64,000 nucleotides of DNA from Cyrtodaria siliqua (GCA_037043455.1 JAWPHD010001834.1:124001-188000); one strand, 5' to 3'. Counted from the stretch's first letter, positions 1-11,254 are shown. The notes: generated from the sequence alone by a model not told the origin. Translations and numbers: made by a program.

Positions 1-345
1 AATTCAAACAAAGGCCCATAATTCTGCAATGAATTAGGCAATGATGTTGATGTACAGAGACATAAGGTCATCCGTTATTATGAGTATATGAAGTTTGGGA
101 ACAATTCCATTCAAAAGTGTTGGAGATATGCAAGGGTAAAGGGAAAGTCTTACGCGACACGACGGGACAAGAAAGTCAAACAAAGGGCGTAATAAATTAG
201 GCAATCAATGACGGGTGATGTACAGGAACATAAGGTCATCAGTTGTTATGAGTATATGAAGTTTGGGAACAATGCATTCAAAATTGTTGGAGATGTGCAA
301 GCGTAAAGAGAAAGTGTTACGCTACACGACGTGATGTAAAGCGAC
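1..345 (+). repeat. Two imperfect tandem copies of a dispersed repeat
   Basis: Two ~170-bp copies (about 1-180 and 181-345) share the blocks ggcaat, atgtacag, aaggtcatc, gttatgagtatatgaagtttgg and a tail of acgcgacgcgacg-type triplets. The 'caaaggcccataattctgcaatgaattaggcaat' style of opening belongs to a family that I recall as common in bivalve genomes. It is non-coding. The family name is not known to me. Confidence 0.6.
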
Positions 346-730
346 TCGACGCGACGGGACAAACATGTGTTACGTCACGGGATGCGACGCCACGGGACGT
401 TACCGTCAACGTGATTCCTAATCAGAAAATGATTGTTATTGAAGTTTCTTTTTTCAAACTACGGTGATGAATATGCAATTATAATTGGTCTGGGAAACAT
501 ATAGTAAACCAATTATGTATTTAGCAATCAGATATAAGGTGAAAAGTGTACCAGTAGGAAAACAACACATATGAAATAACACATATGCATTACAAATATT
601 AAAATAGAATGCAAACTCTTGACAATAAGTCTGTTAGCAGTAGCAGCACATCATGTTTAAACGTGAGTACAAAAGGAGAACACAATAATCATATAAATGG
701 CAACTTGTAACATTGGCATTTGAAAGTAAC
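346..730. other. AT-rich stretch, nothing recognised
   Basis: A short acgacgggac/gcgacgc-rich stretch (346-400) follows the repeat above. The remaining sequence is AT-rich with no open frame, inverted repeat or family that I recognise. Confidence 0.4.
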
Positions 731-1135
731 GTGCTCTCGATGGTGTATTCTCTTGCTGCTCTGGCTTCTGCCTAAATCATTGAGTACCTTCTTTGTGGCT
801 TTCTAGGCTATTGTTTTTTTTAATTTACAGATACACAAGCATCTTTGTGTTTTACTTATATTGCATATTAATGCTGCCTTTATTTACACTGTCCCGTTTT
901 ATTGTGTTGACAGTACGGTAAGTGTGAGGTTTAGTGCACCCTAGAACCTGATTTATACCCCCAGCGGCCTTATTTGTCATTGACCGTTCCAAGGCGGTAG
1001 CCTTACTGTCAACCCCTTGTGTTTGTGATGTCTTATTTGGCCTTTTATTCATCTTTAAAGTTGTTCTTTTTTTTCTGTGTGTGTTTGTGGTTGACTGTCG
1101 TCCTTGAATGCTGCTTTTCCTGTTCGAATTTGTTA
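730..1135 (+). mobile_element. Penelope-like element, 3' region only (copy A)
   Basis: This block aligns by eye with the sequence following the reverse transcriptase in the copies at about 17270-17755, 18010-18300, 21190-21955 and 50080-50515. Shared landmarks are gctctggcttctgcc, tgagtacctt, tttctaggctattg, cgttccaaggcggtag and tgaatgctgcttttcctg. No RT is left upstream, so this is a severely 5'-truncated copy. Open frames on the minus strand here are incidental. Confidence 0.6.
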
Positions 1136-1730
1136 TCCATATTAGCACATATAACTGTTTTCAACAGATTTTACAGAGGTAATTGACTGATTGAGAGCAT
1201 GTGAAAATAGCAAATGTAAATGAGAAGTATTAAAGAAATGAATCTGCCAATAAAACAGTTGCAAAAAGCGTCTTTAATCAAGCAAAGAGCAGATTAAAAA
1301 GGCTGTACAGACTTAGAAAAAATATAATAGTTACATAAGCTATTTAGCGAAAATTAATTGAAAAGATTCTAGCATTACAATATAATTATCAATGATAATT
1401 TAAAGACTGTTTGGTTTGGGCCACTGCAGTATGAGGTTGCTGAAATGTAATTGGAAAAATAATAAAATAAGAGGTTCTCATCTGTTTTTTATGAAGTACA
1501 AGGGGATGTGTGTCTGTCTTGTTTATTTAAAAAAAATTCTATAATATTATGTCGATCAGATGAATTCGCAAAGTTGACTAAAGTTTAAAAAAAAAATAAA
1601 GAGAAATTTAGTAATATACCTCTACTTAATAGGCAATTAGCATAATCAATCATCATTACCCTAAAAATTACTGAGAATAGTTTGTTTAAAGAAACTATAG
1701 ACATGAAGTATGCAAAAAACATACACGCAA

Positions 1731-1762
<32 letters not shown>

Positions 1763-1990
1763 CTACACACACACAGAAACAATTATGTACAAACAATTGT
1801 AACATACATATATATACGTAGCGACAATGTTAGACGTCTATTACAATTTTAATAAATTGACTTTATTTTAGACAGATGCTAGTTTTAAGAACAATGATAC
1901 AATATAGTGTATAATGTGAAAGATAAGTGCCTTTGTGTTTAATAGAGCTTTTCTAAATAGTTTTTTTTTTGGGAGTTGAGGATGCTTTAA
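1136..1990. other. AT-rich intergenic sequence with a (CGCA)n microsatellite
   Basis: No coding signal is visible. A (gcac)n tract at about 1727-1762, with adjacent (ac)n, is the only structured sequence. A minus-strand open frame here with repeated Cys-Val-Arg-Ala is a translation of that microsatellite. Confidence 0.6.
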
Positions 1991-1994
1991 TGTT

Positions 1995-2312
1995 ATAGCA
2001 CATATCTTAGAGAAAGTAGGTCAAAGTGACCTAGTTTTCAGAGTAAGGACAGTGCTTGATAAGAGGAAGGTGCTGTTAACGTTGTTGAAGATCGTACATG
2101 ATAATGCTGAGATACAACAAACAGTTCATTCCCCCCCCCCCCCCCCCCCCCCCCCACCACACCCGAAACAAACAAAATGGTTAACGTAACGCATATTGCG
2201 GAGAAAGTAGGTCACATTGACCTAGTTTTCAGGGTAATGTCAGTGCTTGATGAGAGGAAGGTGCTGTTAAAGTTTGATGAAAATCGGACATGGTAATACT
2301 GAGATATTAAAT
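1995..2312 (+). repeat. Two tandem copies of a short dispersed repeat split by poly-C
   Basis: Copies at about 1998-2125 and 2195-2310 share gagaaagtaggtca, tgacctagttttcag, cagtgcttgat, gaggaaggtgctgttaa and actgagata. A ~25-bp run of C (about 2131-2155) lies between them. The 'aggtcacattgacct' core is a small palindrome. Confidence 0.6.
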
Positions 2313-3280
2313 AGAAAACACAACATGTGGACGTTCGCCGCCCCGCCCGGTTTACGCTAATCGATAAGCCGATAAACCCGGCTAAAGAAACGAAACTAAA
2401 AATTACGGCTTTTATAGACAAAATTGACTAAAAACACTCAAAAACTATGTAAAACACTACGAAAAACTTATTCCTGAGATTATTTTACACATAAAGTTCT
2501 TGCTTATTTACAAAACAGGTCAAAGGTACAGCTGTTTTCATTGATAGGTGTTCACAAAGTGTAAGCATAGTGTCGAAATTTCGAAAATGTTCATCAGTGA
2601 TCCAGTAAAACCTATTATTATGCTTCTTATACATACAACAACAAAATCGAATAGAAATGGGCAGTTTTTCCCTACTTATAATGCCAATTTCCATCAAAAA
2701 AGGATTACTTTTTATTATTGGAAATACATTCAACTACACCTCGTAGGTTTACATGTAATTGGTGGTGGTAAATCTTGAGCAAGTTTTGGCACAATGACAT
2801 TTTGCGAATGAATGGTTGACTGAAGTCTGATTGGACGATACGAAAGGGTTAATAAACAGAACATCAAGTTGCTCAACGGAAAAAATGCCAATCGAATAGG
2901 CGTAATGCTTGTTTATTAATTTGATTGGTTCGCAAGTACGGCTTTTACTCCTATCCTATTTTTCTCGGGAGGTACGCCTTTTACCCCAACTCTATTTTTC
3001 ACGGGAGACGTTATAGTATATAATATATATATATATAATTATTTTAAATAAGTTTTTTTCTTATTATAAATGTCTATACTAAAATACTTCTCTCATAAAA
3101 AAACGTACTAATACAACAAATGTTTTTTTTATGTAAAAAAAGTATGTACTACATTTTAATAGGTTTTCGAAGTTTCCATAATAATGGAAGTTTCTCCCAT
3201 ATCGATTACGTAACCTCACATGAGAAATTTGCACCGTATTCCTACTAGAAACCGGCTTCTCCTAATAAGCAAGCATAAGC
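2313..3280. other. Intergenic, nothing convincing
   Basis: Short open frames occur on both strands (about 2485-2778) but they overlap each other, lack family motifs and have AT-driven composition. A partial duplication, tacg(g/c)cttttac...tatttttc(t/a)cggga, occurs at about 2938-3005. A (ta)n run sits at about 3018-3040. Confidence 0.4.
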
Positions 3281-3395
3281 GCGCCTGTGTGTGTGCGTGC
3301 GTGCGACTTAACGCGCGCGCGCTGCGCGCGCGCGTGTGTGTGTGTGCGTGCGTGCGTGCTGCATGCGTGCGTGCGTACGTGCGTGCGTACGTCAT
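3280..3395. repeat. Compound (GT)n/(GC)n/(GTGC)n microsatellite
   Basis: About 115 bp of almost uninterrupted alternating purine-pyrimidine sequence, with a core of gcgcgcgcgctgcgcgcgcg flanked by gtgtgtgtgc and gtgcgtgc repeats. Open frames across it give Cys/Val/Arg/Ala-rich peptides that are not believable proteins. Confidence 0.85.
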
Positions 3396-3611
3396 ATCTT
3401 AGTGATGCGGCTAGTAATACTGCTAGTAATACAAATTGTAAGTCATCTGATATTCTTCTTGAGACCACTACTACTTTATATCTCAATAATGCAGCTAGTA
3501 TTTACTGTTTATATTTCCACAAGCAAAGCAAATGTTCAAATGTTTTAAGTAACTTTGAAACAAAATCGAAGCATACTGATGAATGTGTGAGTTTGTGGTT
3601 AACATAAAAGG

Positions 3612-4816
3612 GACTCAAAATTGCAAATATTAATATATGGCAACTTCTTGTTGATAAACCTAAATGTGAAGACCTTAAGTTATTAATAACTCAAAAGGAA
3701 AATATAAATGTGTTTGGTATATGTGAAACATGGCTTCAGAATGAAGAAGACAGTAAATTAAACTTAGATGGTTTTAAATTTGAAAGGAGGGATAGAAGTC
3801 AAGGGCATAAAGAAAGGGGTGGTGGGATTTTAGTGTATATAAAAAAAAATGTACATCATAAACGTAGACTAGATATCGAACTTGGGAAGATAGAAAGCAT
3901 ATGGTTGGAAATAATACTGCCGAAGTCTTAACCAATTATTATTTGCTCTGTATACATACCTCCTAGCACACTTATACAATGGGTTGATGATTTTGAGCAG
4001 GAAATCCAAAACGCTTTAGGTCATGATAAAAACGAAATCATCATTATGGGTGATACAAATTATAACTTCCTAAATAAATCACCTAAAAGATGGTTAGATT
4101 GTCTTGATACATACAATTTTACTCCGTTAATACAATCTCCAACAAGGGTTAATACAAACTTTTCTACCCTTTTAGACCATATTTACTCAAATAAACCACA
4201 TAATATATGTGAAACAAAGGTTCCAATATATAGTGCAAGTGACCACTACCCAGTCTGCGCAACAAGACATGCACCCTTCGTTAAATCAGATAATACACAT
4301 ACAGAAATAACTTACAGAGATTTTAAGAAATATGATAAAATGCATTTCAATAATAGTTTAAATAAAACGTTTGATCTTATCAATATAGAAAGTACGACAG
4401 ATGTAAACTCTACCATAAGCTCGTGGAATGATTCTATTCTTAACGTACTAGATAAACATGCACCTATAAAAACTAAACGAATAAAAGGCAACACACTTCT
4501 AAGTTGGTTGACTCCTGAAATAAAAGAAACAAGGAATAAAAGAGATTTATATCATAAGACAAAAGATTTTGTCCAGTATAAACATTGGAGAAATAAAACA
4601 AATATTCTCATTGCTCAAGCTAAAAAGGATTACTACACCAAAGCCACAGAAGATAACAAAAACTCTGGGACCATGTGGAGGTATATAAATGAACTTAAAT
4701 CAGGGAAAACTAAGTCAAAACACCCAAACAAAGTAAAAATTGGTAATAAGTATGTCACAGCTAAGAAAGATATTGCTGATGAGTTTAATGATTTTTTTCA
4801 CAAATCTTTCAAATAA
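3612..4816 (+). pseudogene. LINE 1 endonuclease and linker, broken
   Basis: The apurinic/apyrimidinic-type endonuclease (exonuclease-endonuclease-phosphatase fold) nicks the target DNA in non-LTR retrotransposition. Visible motifs are GICETWL near 3712, GGGILVYI near 3820, IIMGDTNYNF at about 4040 (usually GDFN) and SASDHYPV at about 4231, corresponding to the terminal SDH catalytic signature. A TAA stop follows KILPKS-like residues at about 3929 and a frame change follows. The 256-residue open stretch 4046-4816 covers the second half of the endonuclease and the Lys-rich linker, ending where the frame shifts into the RT at about 4800. Confidence 0.75.
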
Positions 4817-5660
4817 AATATCTGATTCTAATGAAAGTCTTAATCTAGAAAAACTAAGGGATTTTGTTCGATTTTGTAGAAACATAACCATGGATGAAGT
4901 TCTAAAATACATAAATCAGCTTGATTCTACAAAGTCAACTGGTCTAGAAGGCATAGGCCCTCACATTTTAAAAACGGCGGCGCCAATTCTGGCAAAATCG
5001 ATATGTCACATTATAAACATTAGTATTATGACATGTGTATTCCCAGAAAAATTAAAAAATGAGTAGTTCCTATATATAAATCAGGTGATACTGATGATCC
5101 CGGTAATTACAGACCAATTTCTATTTTACCCACATTATTAAAAATACTAAAAAGACATATAGCCAACCAGTGTATTGAGTATCTGGAAATGTATGGTCTA
5201 ATTAATAGGGGACAGTCAGGCTTTAGAAAATCTCATTCCTGCCATACAGCATTCACAAAGCTAACATATATGTTACTGCAAGAATTGAATAATGGACATG
5301 TCACTGAACTTGTTTTTATTGATTTCAAAAAGGCATTTGATCTAGTTAAACGTGCACTTTTTTTTCAAAACTTAAAAGTTATAATTTTAATAAATGTACT
5401 TTAAAATGGTTCAACTCGTACCTTACAAATCGATACCAGAATATACAAATTTCGACAGAGCTTTCAAAGCCTAATCTTATAAAAACAGGAGTACCACAAG
5501 GGTCAATACTTTGACCACTTCTATTTATTATGTTTGTCAATGATCTACCACTTTATGTAGAAAATGCAAACACAGACATATTTGCTATGATGTAACATTG
5601 TCTACGTCCTAATCTTGAAATTATAAAAGAAAATATCCAGCTTAGTCCCAAACAAATAGA
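4740..5660 (+). pseudogene. LINE 1 reverse transcriptase, frameshifted
   Basis: The RT domain copies element RNA into DNA at the target nick. The readable pieces in order are DSTKSTGLEGIGPHILK (~4920), NYRPISILPTLLKI (~5105), GQSGFRKSHSC (~5210), FIDFKKAFDLV with the motif A aspartate (~5318), TGVPQGSIL followed by a TGA (~5488), and FVNDLPLYV (~5535). At the expected motif C (F/YADD) the sequence reads IFAMM then a stop. A single missing base at about 5590 would account for loss of the two catalytic aspartates. Further stops lie at about 5064 and 5402. Confidence 0.75.
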
Positions 5661-5682
5661 GCAATGGGCTAAGCAAAATAAA

Positions 5683-6380
5683 ATGTTAATACATGAAATG
5701 AAGACGAAATATATGATTATAGGTACATCTCAAAAGTTGTCTAAACTTAATATTGAAGTAAAACAATTATATGTTAACAGTACAGCAATAGAAAATGCAC
5801 AGAGTCAAAAAAGTAAAGGGGTAAAAACCTGTCATGGGACGGCCATGTTGATAATCTTTGTACTTCTTTAACAAACAAAACTAATCTTTTGTGCAAAATC
5901 AAGAAATTTCTCACACATGAAACAAGAATTATATATTACAATACGTATATACAACCAATTTTGTATTATGGTGACACTATTTGGGGAATTTGTTCTAGTA
6001 ACAATATTAATAGAATCCAAAAAATCCAAAAGAGAGCTGCTCGGATCATCCTTAATAAGCCATATCATGCACATTCAAAACCCTTATTTAAAGAGCTTAA
6101 ATGGTTAAATGTGCATGCTCGAATACAATTTCATAAAGCAGTGCAGGTTTACAAATGCGTCAATAATCTTGCTCCAGACTATCTTACATCTTTGTTTCAA
6201 AAGGTTCATTCCTCTTATAAATTAAGGACTTGTTCAAATGGTGATCTAATCGTCCCGAAACATAGGCTAAGTATATACAAACAAAGTATTCGTTATTCTG
6301 GTGCTGTCATATGGAACTCGATCGCACCTCCAATGCGACAAGCCAAACATATCAAAGAATTTAAAAAGAAAGTACTTTAA
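5683..6380 (+). pseudogene. LINE 1 ORF2 C-terminal region
   Basis: Two overlapping frames hold the post-RT region. The 163-residue stretch 5889-6380 contains YIQPILYYGDTIWG, IQKIQKRAARIILN and KELKWLNVHARIQFHKA, the standard C-terminal signature after the RT in CR1/L2/Jockey-type LINEs, and ends with TAA at 6378-6380. A frameshift at about 5865-5889 separates it from the earlier 62-residue piece (5683-5871). The 3' UTR of about 170 bp and the (att)n tail follow. Confidence 0.75.
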
Positions 6381-6592
6381 AATAACTTTAAAAGATTTAT
6401 ATATAGGGACTTTTGATTTTACAACAGGAAACTCTTCAGAATTGTATAATATTGTACGTATATAACCATGTGTGTGTGTTACATGTTTCTTCATTTGATG
6501 GCCTCAAGGGAGAACAATTGTTGTAAATTGATTGAGTTACCATCATTAAATAAAGCATTTATTTTATTATTATTATTATTATTGTGTGTCGT

Positions 6593-7470
6593 TCTAAAGT
6601 GTAACGTCCCTTCACCACATAACCCGTTAAAACATCTTAAAGGGATGGGCACAATAGAGTATGGACATTGCTTCTGGTGCGTTGTATCTGCAATGCTGGG
6701 TGTTGTTATCTGTGTTGAGTGCGTAGTGTCTTGTCGCTGCTGCTCTAAATTGTTGTCGCTGCGGCGGTGAGATGGGAGGATCTGGACGACATCCTCTACG
6801 GTGGCTGCTGTCAACTACCTACTGGGCTGGTATGTTGAGGTAGCCCAGTCTGGGGACACACCCATCACAATATGACCCCTGCGCCGCACATACCCTCAGA
6901 CGGCCTGTTCATCTTCCATCTTCGGTCAGTGTCGGCGTCAATAACGCTGAAGCATTTGGTGTCTCAATTTCTGACTTCTGACTCTGACCTCCGACTACGG
7001 TGTAGCCACCAGGTGGTATGTGCTGGGACGGGACGCAGGAGACATATTCACTCTAGGTCAAATGACACTCATGCTACTAAACCGCAAATTAATGCAGGTT
7101 CAGTAGTACCGTATTACTCCGACGTCTTTTAGGAGTACTACTGCAATGGTAAACTGACGTACGACCCCTATACAAACAGCCAACATGAGTGTCATCAGAG
7201 CCTTCGCTGCGACGTGCACGCGGTGAAGAGCTAGGTGGATGATCATTTAGCGTTGGGAAATAGGTCTTTAAATTGATCCGCCCTATTGTTGATGTCGGAG
7301 TATATTGACAATAGGTTTTATTATAATACAATTGCACGTGCTATTGTTTGTCGGAGGTATCGTATTGGTTTCATTGATAATGCATACATGATTGATATTA
7401 AACTTGCGTCATGCTAATTGCTAATCAGAGTGACATCTTACCGCAACGTCTTGGACCACACCGAATGTGT
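6593..7470. other. GC-richer intergenic sequence, unassigned
   Basis: The segment 6600-7130 is less AT-rich than its surroundings and has short open frames on both strands (6468-6770, 6872-7132 and minus-strand counterparts) without recognisable domains. It might be a fragment of another element or a diverged exon region. I see no splice-flanked exon that I can defend. Confidence 0.3.
7278..7385 (+). repeat. Dispersed repeat R1, copy 1
   Basis: The ccgccctattgttgatgtcg...tattgacaatagg block followed by gcacgtgctattgtttg is repeated at 42835-42965. It contains a small hairpin (ctattgt/acaatag). It lies 0.6 kb from a copy of repeat R2, as does its partner. Confidence 0.65.
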
Positions 7471-7475
7471 TTCTA

Positions 7476-7619
7476 AAATCTCAACTTCTGCATAACTACC
7501 TACACACTACCTGATATTACCACTATAAGGACAGTTCGTGATATAACACTACACACCTGTGGTGTTGCAATGATAATATGCGGCTGTGTGTAGGTAGTTA
7601 TGCCGAAGTTGAGAGGTTT
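7476..7619. mobile_element. MITE-like hairpin, ~145 bp
   Basis: Arms at about 7476-7509 and 7585-7619 are inverted copies of one another (left arm ctcaacttctgcataactac, right arm its complement with 2-3 mismatches) around a 75-bp centre. There is no coding capacity, so it is a non-autonomous foldback or MITE. A target-site duplication is not clear. Confidence 0.75.
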
Positions 7620-7624
7620 CTTAA

Positions 7625-7955
7625 CGCTGAATGATCATTGATAAGGCAGGGAAAGCTTGCTTATTTACTGCTAACATGCTACATGACCTATTTTTAGCTC
7701 AGGTATACAAACTGAGTCCCGAGTAAAGTTTTCTCTATGAAAATCTTTTGTTTATTGAACAGTTCCTAGGGTATAACAGTATGTAATACTTCAATTAACA
7801 AGTATTATTCACTAAATACAAAACATTGTTGATAATTCATTGTTTTTAGAATAACAACACACCAAACCACAACCAATGAAACACTTGATTTTATGTTTTA
7901 ATATGTTGGATTCATACAACAGCTGTATTTGGAAGGTCTCATCAACTGAATCGAA
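7625..7955. other. AT-rich intergenic, nothing seen
   Basis: No open frame, repeat or motif that I can support. Confidence 0.4.
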
Positions 7956-7957
7956 AT

Positions 7958-8132
7958 TGAATGAATGAATGGTGTTTTAGGGCACGTCGACACATAAATA
8001 GGTCAGTTGAAGAAATTAAGAAGTAATTAAAAATTAATGTAAATATATAAAGATAAAACTATTAAAAATAAGGGATGATATGGTAGTAATATAAACGTTA
8101 TATGTATATCAACAAATGCCCGTCAACGGGTA
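7958..8132 (+). repeat. Dispersed repeat R2, copy 1
   Basis: It begins with (gaat)n and ggtgtt, then ggcacgtcgacacataaata, taattaaaaa, aagggatgatatg and finally caacaaatgcccgtcaa. A second copy in the same orientation lies at 42558-42760. I recall the gcacgtcgacacataaata core as frequent in bivalve DNA. It may be a SINE or MITE. Confidence 0.65.
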
Positions 8133-8588
8133 TATAAACAAGTAAATATAAATAAGAACACATTATAATGATTTATATAGCCTTGTGTGTTTTATATAGC
8201 CTTATTTTAGTCTTGTGTGCCATTTTTAGATAAATGGACAATTCTATGGACAAATTTATTTAACATAAAAAACAAAACATCTTACAGTAAAATTGGACTA
8301 AACTTTTCGAATATAAAGGGCACTATTTCTGCCAAATAAATATTGCTTCTGATATTATGTTCACATCAATATTTTTGCATTAATGTCATCTATTATATCA
8401 TTGACAATGTTCATGCCTATAATATGCATTTGGATGACAATTTCAATTATTCATACCCCACCCATTTTGGATTTTTTTTTCAAAGATGGCTGACCAATAG
8501 CCCTTAACACAAAACTTGACCTAAGTAGAAATAACTATTTACTGAAGTAATACAGGTACACCTGCTTACAGTTCTATCACTTTGTTTA
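8133..8588. other. AT-rich intergenic, nothing seen
   Basis: No supported feature. Confidence 0.4.
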
Positions 8589-8945
8589 AAATATCGGAGG
8601 GCTTGGCGCAAGACTGGTCTAACTCACTTTTTGCAAACTTTTCAGGAGAAGCAGAAAACTGATTATATTTTTGGAAAATTAGATGACAAACATGGAATTA
8701 AGAAGTTATATTATAAATCCCTCAAGTTATTTCTTAGTCAGTTGAAAACAATATATATATTAATAGGAAATAGGTAATAAGAGAGTTATTTTCGCGCTAT
8801 TTTTTCGGCGCAAACCTGATCCAACTTGCGATAGACTTGTTTTGTACTAACATTTCAGGAGTAATTTCAGCGCAAAACAAGTCTAACTTGAGATAGAATG
8901 GTTTTGCATTGAAACGTGTGTACAAAATCAGTCCAACTCGTGATA
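8589..8945 (+). repeat. Repeat R3, left copy (inverted partner at 16372-16611)
   Basis: The terminal block atatcggagggcttggcgca...gactggtct (8590-8630) is inverted at 16572-16611. Inside, the motifs gcgcaaa, cttgttttg and gcgcaaaacaagtctaactt (8800-8945) resemble the internal part of the partner at 16372-16450. The internal motifs form short palindromes (caaaacaagtc/gacttgttttg), as expected for subterminal repeats of a DNA transposon. Confidence 0.6.
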
Positions 8946-10475
8946 TTAATAGTTTTGATTGTTTAATGCCTTTGTTTAATGCACCTAGAAATGTCCCCCA
9001 CCGCAATGTCTCACCGCCACCCCACCCCATCCCCCAGCAGAGGGCACTGGGCATACCCTGCGAGGAATTAGACAGATGTAAAAACAATTGATAATCTCCA
9101 TCCGTATGAGCAACATCATGTCCCAATCCCCAGTATACTCAATATTAAATAAGCCCATGTTTGTACCCGGTTTTGTCTAAATTCCCTACCCCGGACTCAT
9201 AATTGATGGTATGCCAGCCTCCTGCCCCTCTGTTGGGGGGAAAACATTGATAGGTTCATAATTTAAAAGTGGGCATAACTAAGGTCATTTATTTTATTTT
9301 TATATTTATTGTAAACCCATTTCTAACACTATTTAACTTTTTATATTTGCAATATTTGCATATTTTCAGATATTTCACAGTTTTATTGGTTATAAAACTT
9401 ATTTTCGTGCTGATCCCAAACTCATATTTAAAATATGTTCATATACAACATATTTTTGAGCCCAAATTTGTAGAAGGAAAAAAAAAGCTAGAATTTATAA
9501 TTATTTTGTTATTTGAGCATTAGGAGACATGTTACTATCTAATCAGATTTTTGTATTTTTAACTTTGTGTCATCTTTAAGTGCTAGGAATATGTTATTAA
9601 AACAGAAACGCTAGTCAACATAATAAACAATCATGCAGTTTTAAAACTAAAATCAGGTGATATCAAAGATACAATTACTGATATTTCATTGGTAGGCATA
9701 CATATTGTAGAGGGTATCATTCTCAGCTTTAGTGCATATCGGGTTAGTAGAGTGTGACAGTAGTGTACATACTAGTATGATAACATAATTATCACATTCA
9801 TGACAATGGGGTAGAAAGAATAAGTTCACATTTTGAAAAATGGTTATCAGCGTCAACTCTGCCTCAGTCAATAATCATTCCCTCAGGGTGAAATTTCTTA
9901 CTTTCTCCTCTTATAAATGTGAACTTTATACATTGCCGTTTCATGATCTTGTTATATACATGCACATTCTTACTCCGATTCATCAGACTATTCTGACTCC
10001 GACTTGTGTCTTAATGAATAATATAATACAATGGTTGTTGGACTGATGGTATTGTGAAGGCATTGGTGTTTTGTGATCTCACCGCCCTTACATTTATGTT
10101 GCGAACACCGAGATTTAATGTTGCAGATGACAAATCACTGTACTGTATGTTTACAATACTACTCTCATCTTCTGATGCCGATATTGTTTTTAATCTTCAT
10201 CCACCTTATTTTACGACCATCAGTATGGTAGTCAAAGTTTGGTACAGCTTGTGACAGTGCTTTGAAGTCCAAAAAGTCGTCAGAATTGTCAGAATTATTT
10301 AGTTCCTCCACACTGTGTGTTTTTTCTCGAGCAGTCCTTGCTTCCAAATACTTGATATTTTACCCCACCCCCATCCCCAAAAGAAATCCAAGCCCCATTT
10401 TTTTAATATTTATCCCCCAAAAATACCCTTTCCTGCTTAGTCCATGTACCACATTATTACAACTTTTAAAATGAG
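8946..10475. other. 1.5 kb without a defensible gene
   Basis: Short frames occur at 9269-9523, 9840-10046, 10054-10254 and 10262-10474. They are AT-driven, carry no domain signal and are contradicted by overlapping frames on the other strand. A C-rich patch (9000-9045) and T-rich runs are the only compositional features. Confidence 0.4.
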
Positions 10476-10477
10476 GG

Positions 10478-10550
10478 CACACCGCCTTTTATAGAGCCGT
10501 GTCCACATTTTCAAAAAAAAATTTTCTTTTAAGAAAAACATCTCTTGTTT
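10478..10550 (+). repeat. Single copy of the ~75-bp repeat found in tandem at 12250-12475
   Basis: Shares gggcacaccgcctt, atagagccgtgtccacattttcaaaa and ttttct...aagaaaaaca with the tandem array at 12250-12475. Confidence 0.6.
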
Positions 10551-10577
10551 TGAGTTGCCATGCGTCAGCATGGCTGA

Positions 10578-10975
10578 CATTTTTGGACGAAGAGCCTTAC
10601 GCATTTCCAGAATGTAGTTTCTTTAACTGCCTCAAGTATTACTTAATTTGATAAGGTGACTGACATGACCTTTACGTATATGGAATAATATAACTATTGA
10701 TTGTGAATAATTGTAATTGTAAACAGTATATACGTGTCTTATTTGTAAATGTACTAAAATACTATGCGCATCAATACACGACTTTTTGGACGAGGAGCTT
10801 TACGCAGTTCGAGAATGTAGTTCCTTTAACTGCCTCAAGTATAACTTAATTTGATAAGGTGACTGACATGAATACCGAATAATATAACAATATATTGTGA
10901 ATAATTGTAATTGTATGCAGTATATACGTGTCTTTTTTGTAAATGTACTTAAATACTATGAGAATTAATACACGC
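10578..10975 (+). repeat. Tandem duplication, two ~200-bp units
   Basis: Units at about 10578-10780 and 10781-10975 share ttttggacgaagagc, gaatgtagtt(c/t)ctttaac, tgcctcaagtat, gataaggtgactgacatga, gtgaataattgtaattgta and cagtatatacgtgtct. The second unit lacks a ~15-bp segment present in the first. Confidence 0.8.
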
Positions 10976-11180
10976 ATACACATTTTATGAATGGAAAGTT
11001 TCAATACCCAGATGTCGAACATCTCATTAATATTAATTCATTTCATTCAATAGTGCAGTGGAAACCGATAATTATCCATTTATTCAAAACCATTAATTTG
11101 AAAATGTACAATCATTGACGAAAATTAAGCAAACAATAAACACATTTTGCGCACGAATTTCTAAACGAGTTCAATGTAAT

Positions 11181-11254
11181 CTAGATCATGTATGACGCTT
11201 GCTTTTTTAAAGACAAAGGGAAACGTTAAAAAAGCAAGCGTTGCAGATGATCAA
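11181..11254. mobile_element. Short hairpin (possible MITE)
   Basis: acgcttgcttttttaa (11195-11210) and its exact complement ttaaaaaagcaagcgt (11226-11241) form a 16-bp stem, extended imperfectly outward through gatcat. The loop is about 15 bp. Confidence 0.6.

Larger units (their letters stand above)
3400..6592 (+). mobile_element. LINE 1: decayed CR1/L2-like non-LTR retrotransposon
   Basis: An endonuclease-RT ORF2 is readable in order on the + strand in at least four frames: endonuclease about 3612-4300, linker to 4820, RT about 4860-5600, and a C-terminal domain about 5683-6380. The element ends in a 3' (att)n tail at about 6559-6590, as in CR1/L2-type elements that terminate in short tandem repeats. 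There is no RNase H. At least six frame breaks or stops make it a dead copy. The clade assignment is by general resemblance of RT and C-terminal motifs and is not certain. The sequence just before 3610 may be the start of ORF2. Confidence 0.8.

Noticed and set aside
3220..3607. Cys/Arg/Val-rich open frames on both strands
   Set aside because: They are translations of the (GTGC)n/(GC)n microsatellite; only the last part before 3610 may belong to LINE 1.
8797..9126. 109-residue minus-strand frame
   Set aside because: It covers repeat R3 internal motifs and C-rich DNA, with no domain pattern.
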